Shown one piece after another: positions 11,965 to 23,456 of a stretch of DNA of 64,000 bases. Source of the DNA: Chrysoporthe austroafricana. Its lineage: Eukaryota > Ascomycota > Sordariomycetes > Diaporthales > Cryphonectriaceae. The notes beneath the pieces are model-generated. The model saw only the letters and a list, made by a program, of their open reading frames with translations, was not told the origin of the DNA and ran no database searches. The stretch is taken from assembly GCA_001051155.2 (NCBI GenBank), contig JYIP02000010.1, positions 558,001 to 622,000 of the forward strand, written 5' to 3'. Numbering within the stretch: the first letter of the stretch is position 1; each line of letters opens with the position of its first letter. A program made the position numbers and the translations under genes.

Positions 11965-12528
11965 ATGAACTCTCAGATCGTCGCACTTCTCTCTCTCCTC
12001 GGCGTGGCCGCCGCAGCTCCCCAGCTCAAGGCGCGCAGCAGCATCTCGGCGGGCGACAGCTTTGGTCTCACCACCATCCGCTCGGGATCCCCCGTCCACC
12101 TGATGAGCTTCCAGGCCTCGAGCAGCTACTTCGCTGTCGGCCTGCAGGAGCAGAACGCCACTTGCGATACCCCGGCCAACTTCGCCACCTTCACGCTTAA
12201 CAGCGACAGCTCTCTGAGCCTCTACAGCACCGCAGCCCCCTTCCAGGAGGCCTTCGTCGACGCCTCCGGCATGGGCCAGGGTGTCTTCGGATACACCACG
12301 GGGGCTCAGTCGGCCCCGGGACAGCGGACCGGTTTCGCTCTCGACGAGAATGACGATCTGACCTTCAACAACGCGAGCTTCGTCGCTTGCCCCTCGTCGC
12401 AGGTTGGCGTCTACAGCATCTGGGTGGACACTGGCGTGGCGAGCCCGGGCGGCAACACCGGATGCCTGAGCATCTCGGTCCGGGCCACGAAGACCGACTC
12501 CCCGGACTCTTGCCAGTACACGCAGTAG
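11965..12528 (+). CDS. PhiA-like secreted cell-wall protein
   Basis: A single exon of 187 residues. The signal peptide is residues 1 to about 17 (MNSQIVALLSLLGVAAAAP), followed by a short pro-like KAR site. The mature part opens with FGLTTIRSGSPVHLMSFQAS, the hallmark of the PhiA family, and ends with GVYSIWVDTG, GGNTGCLSISVRA and a final Cys-bearing tail. Family members are abundant wall or secreted proteins of hyphae, phialides and conidia, and one is a known fungal allergen. The frame stays open upstream to 11836, but the ATG at 11965 is chosen because it starts the signal peptide and follows the context CCGAAAATG. The gene has its own TATA box and leader. Function beyond wall association is not established for this family. 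Confidence 0.85.
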   Translation: MNSQIVALLSLLGVAAAAPQLKARSSISAGDSFGLTTIRSGSPVHLMSFQASSSYFAVGLQEQNATCDTPANFATFTLNSDSSLSLYSTAAPFQEAFVDASGMGQGVFGYTTGAQSAPGQRTGFALDENDDLTFNNASFVACPSSQVGVYSIWVDTGVASPGGNTGCLSISVRATKTDSPDSCQYTQ

Positions 12529-14425
12529 ACACGCACGAACACGGCACGCACGGTAACTTGGTCTTTGAAAAGGTTGCATGGCTTAGGGGCATATAGGTTG
12601 ATCTCGATCCACATAGACAATACGTAATATATATAATGATCTACCACAAGGATCCGATGTAACCTGGAGTGTCGACATGTGTACTCTTCAGCACTGTGAC
12701 TTGGTGAATAAAAGCATGGAGGACCGTGTTCCATCGCACGGCTTTCCGACCCATCATTGCCAATACTCCCGAGGGCAGATATTTCTCATCCACCAACCTC
12801 CACCCACTATGTTCCTCTGGGTGCTCTTGCATTTCATCAGGATAGAATTGCAAGCTCCACATAATCCGGATCCCTCGAGCACCAGTATTGAGATTCGTTG
12901 GACCAAGCCCTCAAGGCAAGGAGCCATATGCGCATCCTGTTCGGGAAGTGTTTTCTGCAACTGATAGCACGAGATCCCCCGCTGCACTCACGGGGATATT
13001 ACTGCACATATGCTCCAGTGAGGAGCGAGCCGGGAATACCGCGCCCCTCAATGAAACCATCGAATCTCATGAAACTTCCCAGCATTCCGGATGACGGCCT
13101 CTTGCAGATCCATCGCTCCGCTTCCCGTCAGTTCACGGACCGCTCGGCATACGTCATGCGCGCCATCTCTCTCGTCTGGTTCTGCATACTTAGCTTTGTC
13201 CTCATCTCTGAATCGTGTCATTCAGCCATATTTATCCGCACTCTTAGACGGCAGAACTGAAGTGACGCTCCAGGCCCTCCGAATCCATCGGATGACAGGA
13301 TAAATGCACCTAAAATGTACTCTATCATGAATCGATTTCCAAGCATCGTTTTTGACACACTGCACCACACCTATCTGCGAGTCACCGACAAGGATCTGGT
13401 GCATCTGCCAGTAAGTCGTTAGGATCTATATCCGTAGGTTGCAGGCTTTCCAATGTGTTCACGTCCTTATCAACTCCATACCGCTACAAGGGATGCGTGC
13501 CTCCTCAGTTGAGACATGTTGCGCGACCTCTTCCTAGTCGATCTCCAAATTGTCACTTGGTGTGGATCTAAGTAGGCGAAGGCTATTTTTTTTTTTTTAA
13601 TCTTTCCTTTCTTTTGTTTCTGAGGTGTGATAGTAGGACCTTGCCAATCGCATCTCTATGCTTGACTTGTTAAACTGTAGGCTGAAAACCAAGGCAAACT
13701 TCTGCGTTGCCTCTGAAGCGTCAGCACATTTTGGAAGGTTTCTACAAAGTCATAGAATGTCATGTAGAGGAGTGGTCCGGTTTGCTGGTTGACGGAAAAG
13801 CCCATGGAACTCCAGGTGAGCTCCCCGATGAGTTCCCGATCGCATGAGCTACAGGGACGCCGCGTTGGCGGATCCGCTCACCCTGTCTGTGGGTCGTCCC
13901 CCGAACACGAGAGTTGCATGTTCGAAGCCGCTTGGAGAACTCCCCTCAAGTACTCGTTTCCGGGATTCAAAAGGATTGCATGACAGTGGATATTGTTGTG
14001 TGTGCTAACCTGGTAGCGTACCACCCAGGTCAGACCACAGCGAATTACCGCAACCTCACCTCGCAGAGCTTGGTAGACAATGGCATCGGATCCAGAAGCC
14101 GGCAGAGTTCCCACTTGATGTTTCCTTGCTGACTCTCTAGTTTGTTATTCCGGTCCTGGGCCTATCCGTCGTTAACACAATGACTGATGATGGAGTGATA
14201 GTCTTTGGGCACCTGGGACAAAAAACGGACGTGTCGGTAATGGAGACATTCTCATAGCCTAGATTTCACCGATCTTAGTCGGCGCCGTAGCTCAGATGAT
14301 ACTTGAGCTTATCTCGGTCATAACTAGGCATTATAATATCCCACTCCGTATACCGTCTCTGTGTGTAAACGCACGGCAGTTAATGCCGGTGTAGCGGACG
14401 GTGTAGTGGATCCTGCATCACGTCT
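12529..14425. other. Long intergenic stretch, no supported gene
   Basis: Only short overlapping frames on both strands. It contains a 13-base T run at 13586-13598. No RNA gene with a complete cloverleaf was found. Confidence 0.5.
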
Positions 14426-15338
14426 TCATCCGTCAGATCCGGTACTAATTATTTCTATTGAGTTATTGCCGTGGTAGTATTGTACCAGTCTCGTAGCTGT
14501 CGACGTCCGTGGTCGGCATGTTGAGGACATCGGCGATAATATCTCCCAGGGCCACTTCAGTTCGGAGCACATCTCGCAGCAGACTCTGCTTTTCGTCGCC
14601 AGAAGATCTTTGGCGAGCAAGCCCCGGGTAGACCAATCCGATATTTTCACGTCGAATGGTGTTTTGTCCTCGAAGTATCGTTGATACGATCTCTGATTTC
14701 CAGAGCTTAGGCTTCACCTGGGATGACATTCCCAGGTACACGCTCGTCCCAACCTCTTACTCTCCAGTAGTTCGAATGGGACTCTCAAGTCTGTCGCGTA
14801 ACGCCTGTAGATCCTCTCTGACGATCGATGAGCTCAAAGGGTCTGCCTTATCCTCAGGGCTAGTGCCTTCGATGATGTTCATCCATTCCGCTAGCTACAT
14901 GTACAAGTATACGAGATATAACTTGAGGGCCTTGACCTTGAGAATCATTCGGAGCAGTGCTCCCTGTAAGCACAACATCCGGCAGGCAACCGCAGCGCCG
15001 TATGTCGACTATTCGAGCCATCATTAGATATTCTTAACGCGATTGCCATCCAAGACTTCGGGGTACAGCCCGCTTACGCCTTTGTACAAACGCGCGATCC
15101 ACTCGCGCCGGCCGGCAACCTCTGGATTAGCCAGTCCAATGACATCACTGTGGCTTTCATTCCACCTTGCTGCTTCTCGGGTTTCCGGATCTCAGTGAGC
15201 TTGATGAGCTGGAGGGTCTGCGAGAGGGCGGAGGTCGGCAGGGACATTTTCGGTGGGTTCCCAATATTGCACATCTTGAGTATTGGGACAGCAAGGAGAC
15301 CAGCGAGCAATAGTTGTAATTGTGAGTCCCGATACTAG
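14426..15338 (-). pseudogene. Unidentified degenerate coding relic
   Basis: On the minus strand several protein-like segments follow one another in changing frames. Near 15310-15165 the frame reads NIGNPPKMSLPTSALSQTLQ. A shifted frame from about 15165 contains DVIGLANPEVAGRREWIARL and then GLYPEVLDGNRVKNI before a stop. Near 14900-14770 it reads WMNIIEGTSPEDKADPLSSS, and in 14741-14463 KSLLRD-like helices precede DIIADVLNMPTTDVDS. Composition and helix-like periodicity suggest a broken gene, but I do not recognise the family. The frames are interrupted too often for introns alone. The opposite-strand frame 14656-15027 is considered a shadow, though I cannot exclude it. Confidence 0.35.
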
Positions 15339-15715
15339 GCCCTTCAGGCCTTTATTTTCTCCTTGGCCCACCTAGGTGTGTAGATAAGATGGAGCGATCG
15401 TGCGGCATCCTTAGGCGGCAAGTGGATAGATATCCTCCAGTTTTGGCGATACATGCGAGGCTCCATATCTACTTGACGCTACATCTCACGACATTACCTT
15501 ATCACCAGCACTTCAATATCCCTACATGTCCTGTCTGTCAATGTCGGCAAGTGGTACTTCATACTTCGATCTCAAACTCCCGCGCTATGTCTAGGATTTC
15601 TTTGTCCATATTGCAAATACTTCTAAAGTTGTTCATGACGGCCTCTTGATCACGTGAACGCTCTGGGGGAGACTGATTCTGTCCTAAATTCGAGAGATGC
15701 CAATCTTGCTGTAGC

Positions 15716-15843
15716 GTGAGGCTATGCTAATAAAACGTGAGGCTATGCAAATGAGACGTGAGGCTATGCTAATGAGACGTGAGGCTATGCTGAGAGGAAA
15801 CATGAAGCTGTGCTAATGGGATGTGAGGCTATGCTGATGAGAT
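15716..15843. repeat. 21-bp tandem repeat, six copies
   Basis: Six units of the type GTGAGGCTATGCTAATGAGAC stand head to tail. Five are 21 bp, the fourth is 23 bp, and they differ at a few sites. The array lies about 150 bp downstream of the terpene-cyclase stop codon. It has no coding continuity. Confidence 0.92.
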
Positions 15844-15997
15844 GTATGTTGTCATGAGTAAAAGTCGTTAGACATGTGCTGTGGTATCAAGCAAGGACGC
15901 GAGGAAAGATCCGGCACAGACCGCCAGCAAACAACCTGTCCGAGGCCGCGAAGAGCTTTAAGGAAAAGGAAATTCGTTAATAATCATGTATGCCCTC

Positions 15998-17280
15998 TCA
16001 GTGAGAAGCCCAAGTAGGCTGCTTTGCGTCCATCGCATGTTGACCAGGTAGGTTATAGAGACCTCCAGGTCCGTCTGAAGGTTGCTGCTGCGGTTTGCCG
16101 AGGTCAACCGACACGGCCATGGAGCCCCAACGAACCTTACAGCTCTTCTCCTCAGCCAGATCGATCTCACTGAGCCTGTATCGTCTTGTAGTCTTGTGCA
16201 TGTGAATATAACCTTGCAGATGATCTAGCCAAGCCGACCTATACGGTTCACGGCCTTCAAGGACTATTTCGATCCGTCTCTGTGCTTCTAGACACTCCTT
16301 GGCGGCATCTTTGAGCACCGAGATGACGTCTCTCCCTTCGTAGTTTGCTCTCTGGTGGATGTAATTTTTGGTGATGCCAGCCTTCTCTTCTTTATAGAAC
16401 CTAAAGACATGATTAGTGAAAGCAGTAGACGGCGAGGCCTAATACTGTCGACTCACGAGAGCACATCGTTGCAAAGGTTCAGGACCCGACCCATATCAGG
16501 TACAGCCTCAAGGAACATTCCTATATCTGGGTGAGTAGCCTTTGGAAAGGTAAAGTATGAATAGGCGTCCGGGACGCCTTCTCTGTCTCGGAAATAGTGT
16601 GGCCAGCGGCGACCGCCTTTGGTCGGAACCATAGACTGGAATTCTGGTCTCTCCTCGAGCACGTTGCAATTGATGAACGCGAGTGAAGATATGATGATAA
16701 AGTTTGCGGTCACGTTGTCCCATTCATCATAAGTCGACCGCAGGACATCCGCGTATCCTTGCAAAACGAGGTTGGGTTGTCTCTCGCCGGAATAAAATCG
16801 TTGTTGAAATTGTTGCACATCTTCTTTCATGGCGACATCATCAATCTGAGTACCAAGCCATGTGTGTAGGCCTGCGTACACTTGGGCTCCGAGGGGTTGA
16901 GTTGGATAACAAATCTAGGTAGCGATTAGTCATGATGTTCTCTGTACCTATGTGAGGTCTTGATAAGTCATTCTTACCGCCGCGTAGGTGAAGCCAACTT
17001 CGAAACAACGTCGGGACAACGGGGTGGTGACATCTATACCGGTTTCCCGGGCCCTCTTGAGCATTGTCGTCCAGAGGGCTTCATTTCTAATACGAGGGGG
17101 TGTCTTGTAGCCGATGTCTTTGAGGAAGGTGATAATAAGAGCACGCAGTTCGGCTTCCAGAGGCTTTTGCACGTCTTGCTTTGGCACGTCTGGGATAGTC
17201 CGAGGCTGCACTGGCTCATGCGGCGACGGTACTATACTGACAAGCTGCGACAAGTGCGGAGTGGAAGCGAACTGACCCAT
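15998..17280 (-). CDS. Trichodiene-synthase-like sesquiterpene cyclase
   Basis: Three exons on the minus strand, 17280-16978, 16914-16457 and 16400-15998, with introns of 63 and 56 bp; 387 residues, the length usual for the Tri5 family. The second Mg-binding (NSE) motif is complete: NDVLSFYKE at residues 250-258, formed across the second splice site. The first metal motif region reads DDVAMKED (Asp126-Asp127), so the usual acidic residue at the fifth position of DDxxD/E is Met. Near the C-terminus the basic RRYRL motif is present. Family members ionise farnesyl diphosphate in the cytosol to cyclic sesquiterpenes; the product cannot be predicted. Both Tri5 itself and longiborneol-type cyclases are possible relatives. 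No other trichothecene gene is recognisable here. The adjacent SDR could modify the product, an inference from proximity only. Confidence 0.9.
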
Positions 17281-19028
17281 GATGAGAGAAGACAGGCAAC
17301 GGGTTTGGGAGTGAAGTGTGAAGGGAATGGCCCAGCCTGGCTGCCACGAGGCAACAGACCGGCCCTTTTCAACTCTGCTTTTTTCTCTACCGCCCGAAAC
17401 TTGATTTATTCTGAGTTGCCGGCGGGCCGACCACTGTGGACCGGGACCAGGGTGAACCGTTCTGCTGGGACGTACAATATCGTGGTATCTCGCAACTACT
17501 GTGCCCGCTCGTCATCCATGCAGCCGAGGCCGGGCACGAGGCCAGACGGGGTCGCGGTCGACCCAGGAGGCGGAGCGCCAACTATCCACCAGACGCCCGG
17601 CTATCGCCACGTAGATATGCCATCACTTGCCTCGCCATTCGTCGTACAAGGCAGACAGAGAGGAGGCACCGGCATCTACGGCGTCAGGTGTCCCTTCGGT
17701 CCCGGGATCTGGAGACACCCACTCCTCCCGAGGCGGGCTAACGCACACCATCCTCTGACGAGAGATTGCAACGGCTCACCTAGATGGCTCGAAGTATCTC
17801 CACCTTGCTCACGCCCGCATCACGCGAAAGCAAATACAGTTACCTGGTAGAGTAAGACGAATTTATTAGCTTTATGGGGCATCCCCTGCTCTGGCCTATA
17901 GAAAGCCGGCCTCCACGGTGAATAGTGCGGACCGACCCATCGAAGACCACGAGGTGACCACACACATCTCATCGCGCCTCGTGGCATACGGACCTCACCG
18001 TAGCATTCGTGCCGAGCTCGGATGGGCCAGTCCAGCCTTGGCAAGCAGATCGGTCGGCCAGTGGGTCTGGTCGCCAACACATCTAGGCCCGTTCGAAAAG
18101 GGGGTCGCCTCCGTGTTGGTATAATGGGGATTGGACAATGATTCAGGATGCAGAAGCGAAGACGTCGGCTTGATCAGACGATGCCTTGGGTCCCTGGAGG
18201 CATTTGCCCTCAGTCTTCAGGCCGCAACGACCCGCAAGAGGTAGAAATGCGTTCACTGTTTCGACCTCCACGCTTGAATCCTTCCCGGTTTGGGACTCCT
18301 GAGCTGAGGATTTTCGGGTCGACCCCGTGGGTTCTCCCCGTTCTTGTGGATCTTCGCCACACCGTATCCGTCCCTTGACGGCGTCGGATGACCTTCACCT
18401 TGAGTGGATCATGACTCGTTGCCTTCGGTGAACGTTCGCTTGCTGCTACCCCCTAAGTATAGATTCCAGAATTGGCAAGCTCCTCCGGTGATCGATTGAC
18501 AGCGGCTCGATTTGTCACTTTCGTTGGCTGAGAGATTAGGAAGCCCACGAGGAAGCGGGTCCGCGTGGCTTCCCTGACACTTTGATGATCATCACCCTTC
18601 TGGACCGCTCGAATGGCTCCCATGGTTGCAAACCGCCAGGGGCCAGCATTGTCGGTCAAACTCTGTCTGAGCTCCTGACTGCGTGGCTTCAGCATGTGAA
18701 GGATGACAGCCGAAAGTTAAATTGCCTAACAGCTGTTGGCAGCGCAGTAGTCCTGCCGTGTTAGGCATCCCCACTATTGCGGCTGATATCACGCATCCTG
18801 GCGAAAAGATGCATCATTTTTCTTTGCAGTATATAGTGTGTGTGAAGTAAGTGCTCAGGGATGTCTTCGTAGCTCGGAGATAATCGACGCTGGGGATTAA
18901 GCGATGCCTGACAGGCCCATTGGAAACCCCGGTTATAATCAGGTGCTTCGCACGAAATATATCCTCCGTGCAATCCGACAAGTTTCATTGTGGTGTCATC
19001 GATCATTGATCATCCCCTGAACCTCACC
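17281..19028. other. Intergenic, no supported gene
   Basis: It contains the promoter of the terpene cyclase and that of the SDR. Several 60-100-residue frames exist on both strands (for example minus 18453-18695) but none resembles a known family. The long plus frame 16960-17850 is antisense to the cyclase at its left part and unconvincing beyond. Confidence 0.5.
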
Positions 19029-20239
19029 ATGGCACTTCAAATCACGAAGGATGCAATTCCGTCTCTACAGGGCAAGGTTGCTATCGTCACCGGTGAGTAG
19101 ACCGGAGGCTCGTACTTTGATCTATCATATTTCCGAGCGGAGTCGCGTCGCACCAACCGTGGATGTCGCCCAGAGGGACTTTCTCCTCGGAGATGGAACA
19201 ATGAGGTGCCGAGGCTGACTTCATTCCCCATGCTGTGTAGGAGGCTCGTCCGGCATCGGTTTAGCAACGGTCAGGCTCTTGCTGGAAAAGGGTGCCAAAG
19301 TCCACAACATCGATATCAACGAGCCCAACGAAGAAGACGCAGACGACTGGGAGGAGTGGGGAAACTTCCACATTCACCGGCTTGACGTCACGAATTGGTC
19401 AGCACTGCGTGATGCATTTGACTGCATTGGCCATGTGGACATTGTTTTTGCGAATGCAGGCATCTCAGACGTCGCACAAAATTTTCTCGATGATGTTCTT
19501 GATGCGGATGGCCGGCTGGCGGAACCAACGCAGAGTTACGGTGTGATCGACGTAAACATTCGAGCAGTGCTGAACACGGTGAAATTGGCCCGTCATGAGA
19601 TGCTGAAACACAAAACTCAAGGGAGCATTGTCCTTACAGGAGGCTCAGCTGGCTACTGGGCGGATCCGCTGGTGAAGGTCGGTTCTTTAGCTTGGACTGG
19701 GGTAAGTTCATCCGACCGTGGCACCCCTCTGAGGAAGCCAAGTTTTGGACAAGAAGAATGTGCTGAGGTATTTGTAGCAACTTGGCCTCGTGAGAGTTCT
19801 ACGCCATGTGCTTCAGAAGGACAATATAACGATCAATGCTGTCACCCCGGGCGCGACCGTCACCAGGATGGTGCCTTTTCGGCCCGTCATCTCCTGGATG
19901 CGCAACGAGCTCCCCCTGAGCACGCCCGAGACCGTTGCGCTGGCCCTCTGTTACTCCGCCACCGCGTCCCAAACTCGGCGCGTCGATACCTACGGACTGG
20001 ACACGGAACAGGACCTCGAAGTTGAGGAGCGCTGGAATGGTCGAGTCATTCAAGTGCTGGGGGATGAGTTCCGCGAGATTGAAGAGGCTCTGGCAGCCAC
20101 TAGGGATACTTGGTTCGGAGAGCGCTTCTCGCGCTTGACTAGAAACCAGCAGGCGGCGTGCGACGTCACAGCTAGGAAGGCGAAGGTGCGCGTGCCGGAA
20201 AATGGAGAGATGGGAGATACGAGCGAGTCCGATGCTTAA
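19029..20239 (+). CDS. Short-chain dehydrogenase/reductase lacking the YxxxK active site
   Basis: Three exons: 19029-19092, 19241-19701 and 19778-20239, with introns of 148 and 76 bp; 328 residues. The nucleotide-binding motif TGGSSGIG forms across the first splice site. The NAG motif (FANAGIS) and the structural Ser region (VLTGGSAGYW) are present, and the later part holds NAVTPGATVTRM. Where family members carry Tyr-x-x-x-Lys just before GLVRVLR, this protein reads VGSLAWTGQ, so both Tyr and Lys are missing. Everything else is open and spliceable, and the C-terminus is extended by about 60 charged residues. It may be a non-catalytic or neofunctionalised SDR, or an early pseudogene. The GSLAW stretch is wholly exonic, so a different splice choice would have to remove it. 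It converges on the nitrilase. Confidence 0.82.
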
Positions 20240-20658
20240 TGAGAGATTCAAAAGCCACCTGATTGTGATGAGGAACGTGCCCGAGAGTCCAGGTTCCTCC
20301 AAGCTCTCAGGAAGAGTTGGGTTCCTGTCGGAGCGCCATTAAAAAGCTAAAGAATTACGAAGAAAGACAGATGCATGACAGGATAGATCAAAAAATACGT
20401 GAAGAGAATGGTTAAAGAGCGGAGTGTATATTGGTGCAGACAGCTGGTCCTAGGCTCTGCAGCGTTGATAATGCCTATACTATTCAAAACGTTACTGCAA
20501 GGAGAGTAGGACAGCGCTCTAGGCTCAGGCAAAAATAGACTATTTACCCTCCTCCGAGCTCATGAGGTCAGTTTGCTCTCCGGTGAGCTGCCCGCAAATG
20601 AATGTCCGACCATGAGATTGTCTTCAGGAGTCATGCCGTAAAAGTATCACCCAGGCTC
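20240..20658. other. Convergent intergenic region
   Basis: The shared 3' region of the SDR (plus) and nitrilase (minus). No coding signal is seen. Confidence 0.5.
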
Positions 20659-21889
20659 TTAGAGTTCCGAGACTGCCTTGCCGGGGTTGGCATTGTGCTG
20701 CTTCTTGCCAGCAGCTCCTTGGTAATCACGGTCCGGCTTGGCATCCAATGGTCTGTCAAGGCCAAGACGATGCGCTGTCGAATATGTCGCGATACCTCCG
20801 TCCGGATCAGCCTCCGTGATTAGCTCCTTGCGCCTGGTGTCCACCAGAAGGCGAATCAGATCGGGACGCATATAATGACCAGCAAAGTCAGCAATGACCT
20901 TAGTCAAATGGGTCTCATTGAGATCGATATCCACAAAAAGTAGCCCATCGAAGTCCTTGTCCGGTTTGACAACCAAGCTGCCGTCCGGGCGATAGATGCG
21001 GGCGTGTCCATTGTACGGGCTCGGGTCGGTCTCCGGTTCCACGCCCTCAGGGGTAGTCTTCTTGAGACCTTCGACACTAAGTCGTTGGAAGGGGGCAAGG
21101 GTCCACGTCCCTGTCTCGTAAGCGTAAGATGGTGTGACCAGGTCAGATGCTGTATCCGCATAGTTCGTGGCGGGATCAGGGGCGACCTGACGCTCAATTC
21201 CTGGATAAACGGGCCATGCTGCGACATGGATCTGTTCCCCGGCAGAAACGTTGAGCGATTTGAGGAAGGGGTTCATGTTTTCCCAGCAATTGAGTTGGCC
21301 CAGGCGTCCAATCCCGGTCTCCGTGACGGAAAGGAATGTATCTCCGGATCCGTCGCCGTAGACAAGCTTTTCGACATGGGTTGGCTTGATCTTACGACGA
21401 TGGTTCACGACGTTGCCCTCGGGATCGATCAAAGCCTGGGCCAGGTAGAGGGTGGCGTGATCAATCTCGGAGAAGCCGAGCGAGACATAAATCTGGTTGT
21501 CACGGGCCGCTCGTCGAATACGGCGAAACTCTTCCGAGTCAACAGGGAGAGAGCTCTCGCGATACTTTTTCAGCATAGGAAGGCTCTGAAGATAGTTCAC
21601 TTTCCACATCCAGTAAGGATACCCAGGAATCCCTGATCTCGAGGTGAGCTGACCGCGGATGGCTTGTTGAGGAGAACTATACACATACAAACTTCGGGAA
21701 AGGCGACCAGCTTGCAGCCCGCTTTGCCTGCTTCATTGATGAAGTTAATTGTCTTCTGTACACTGGCCTCAAGGTCGAACCACTAAAACGGGCGTCAGTG
21801 ACAGGTTTAGCGCAGAAGCTGTGACACGGACGACATACTCCTGGCTCAGAAGTGACGGCGGCTGCTTTGTACTTAGTGATAGGCATCAT
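20659..21889 (-). CDS. Nitrilase / cyanide-hydratase family enzyme
   Basis: Three exons on the minus strand, 21889-21839, 21782-21689 and 21632-20659, with two 56-bp introns; 372 residues. The catalytic Glu-Lys-Cys triad is complete: Glu47 in LVAFPEVWIPGYPYW (restored across the second intron), Lys129 in [11 protein letters not shown] and Cys164 in [11 protein letters not shown]. The following [13 protein letters not shown] is characteristic of the nitrilase branch that includes fungal cyanide hydratases and aliphatic or aromatic nitrilases. It would convert organic nitriles to acids and ammonia, or cyanide to formamide; sequence alone does not separate these. Two adjacent ATGs are possible starts, differing by one Met. 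The Lys/Gln-rich tail after about residue 330 is variable in the family. Genes of this class in accessory regions often serve plant-cyanogen detoxification, which is an inference here. Confidence 0.93.
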
Positions 21890-23456
21890 GATAGTCGTAG
21901 TTGTCCTGAAAAGAGGAAAGTGGCCTTGTAAAGCGCAGTAAGATCTGGAGAAATATAGTCGTAACTTGCTGCTTGCTGTCTGGAGTGAGTTTTCGACAGA
22001 TTCTTATATGAGCACGAGTAGAGGGCCTCTTCTCAATTGTTCTGCACTGTCTCGTGCTGCAAACAAGATGCCGCATCGGGATCTGGACATCGATGCCGAG
22101 CAAATCCCAAGCTTCAAGTTCTGCGCACACGGTCAAAGGGAAAGAACCTCATGTTCGCGTGACCGGAACTATTCGGGTGGGACAGATTCCACATATCGAA
22201 CCACGGAAGACATGATAGTCCACAATACTGGAGACTTTCGGTCTGTTTTAAAAGCATTAATACGGCGCAGGTGCTACGGATCCAGCCGATTCCACTGTAT
22301 ACCGGGAACTGTAAGCCTAAGCGGCGGAGATTCGGTATCTGCGACAACACGCCCGGTCTTTGAGCAGCAAAGCCCGGAGCGGCGACTACCAACAGTATGG
22401 TCTCTATGACGTATCAATGCACAACTTCATCAAGTCTGTGGCTTCAGATGGAATATTCTGATTCGTATATGCCGATGGGTGCTCCCGACTATTATCAATC
22501 GGATCCGCCACTGCGGGCGAGGGTCGTGACAAATCACGCAAGGAAATCAATTGTATTAGCTCCTCAAAATGAATAATTGATAATAATGTAACCCAACTTG
22601 ATGGTCACATGATAAGGATGACGACTAGCTAGTGTGAACAACCACCCATATTGAGCCTTTTAGATCTGGTCCAGTTCTCCAGAAATGATGGCACAGAAGA
22701 GTACGCAGCGGCAGACCATCTACACCAAGGCACCGGACCTCCGGGCAACAAAAAATGTTTTCCCGCCACGGGCTGCATTCTTCAAAATTTTTCAAGATAT
22801 CTAGTGATATATATATTACATCGAGTTCTATTCAATAGGAACCATTATGCCCTAGCTCAAATCCTCTCAAGGATTTCCCGCCCGCTTCAAGCTTGAGCAG
22901 AAGGCTCGCAATTTCTGGACATCAATATCACGTGGCATGTTGACGCTGGATTTATTATATATAGCACTCTCTTGAACCTAGCCTTCGGATTTGCGGATTG
23001 TCTATAAATCTAATGCAGTCATGATATCTTTGTAAGATAATACAACGGTATTTCCAAGTCAATCTCACGCAAACTTGTCTTCTATGGTATCGCTCGTTTG
23101 TAATGCACTGTGTACTGTTTAATAGGCTGCGCTCTTTCTTCTTGCCCGTATCATATGCATCTATCACCTTGGGTTCTGATAATGCTCCAATTAGGATGGT
23201 CATTTTGAGACTATTCGGAGATATTAGACTGCTACTTTAGGCAGGTCGATATGTTCGCGTCTCTCAACTTTCCAACCGCACTCTGTGGCCGACGTTACAA
23301 CGTGTCTGCGGTGATGAGACTGATTGGATGCCGCCTTGCCCTCGGACACGCTATAATACTACGTCGGCACAGCTTATATGAAGACGAAATAGCCACCTTG
23401 GAATTTTTAGGTGACAATCCGTGTTCTGGCTCACTGAAACTCTTCGTTAAGTCAAT
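21890..23456. other. Intergenic, no supported gene
   Basis: Upstream regions of the nitrilase and the metallophosphatase. From about 22540 to 23250 the sequence is more AT-rich than its surroundings and lacks any long frame. No repeat structure was found. Confidence 0.5.

Noticed and set aside
14281..14350. tRNA-like phrase gtagctcag
   Set aside because: Resembles a D-arm, but no anticodon arm, T-loop consensus or acceptor stem can be folded.
16960..17850. 296-codon plus-strand frame
   Set aside because: Its first third is antisense to the first exon of the terpene cyclase; the rest is Arg/Pro/Gly-rich with no domain.
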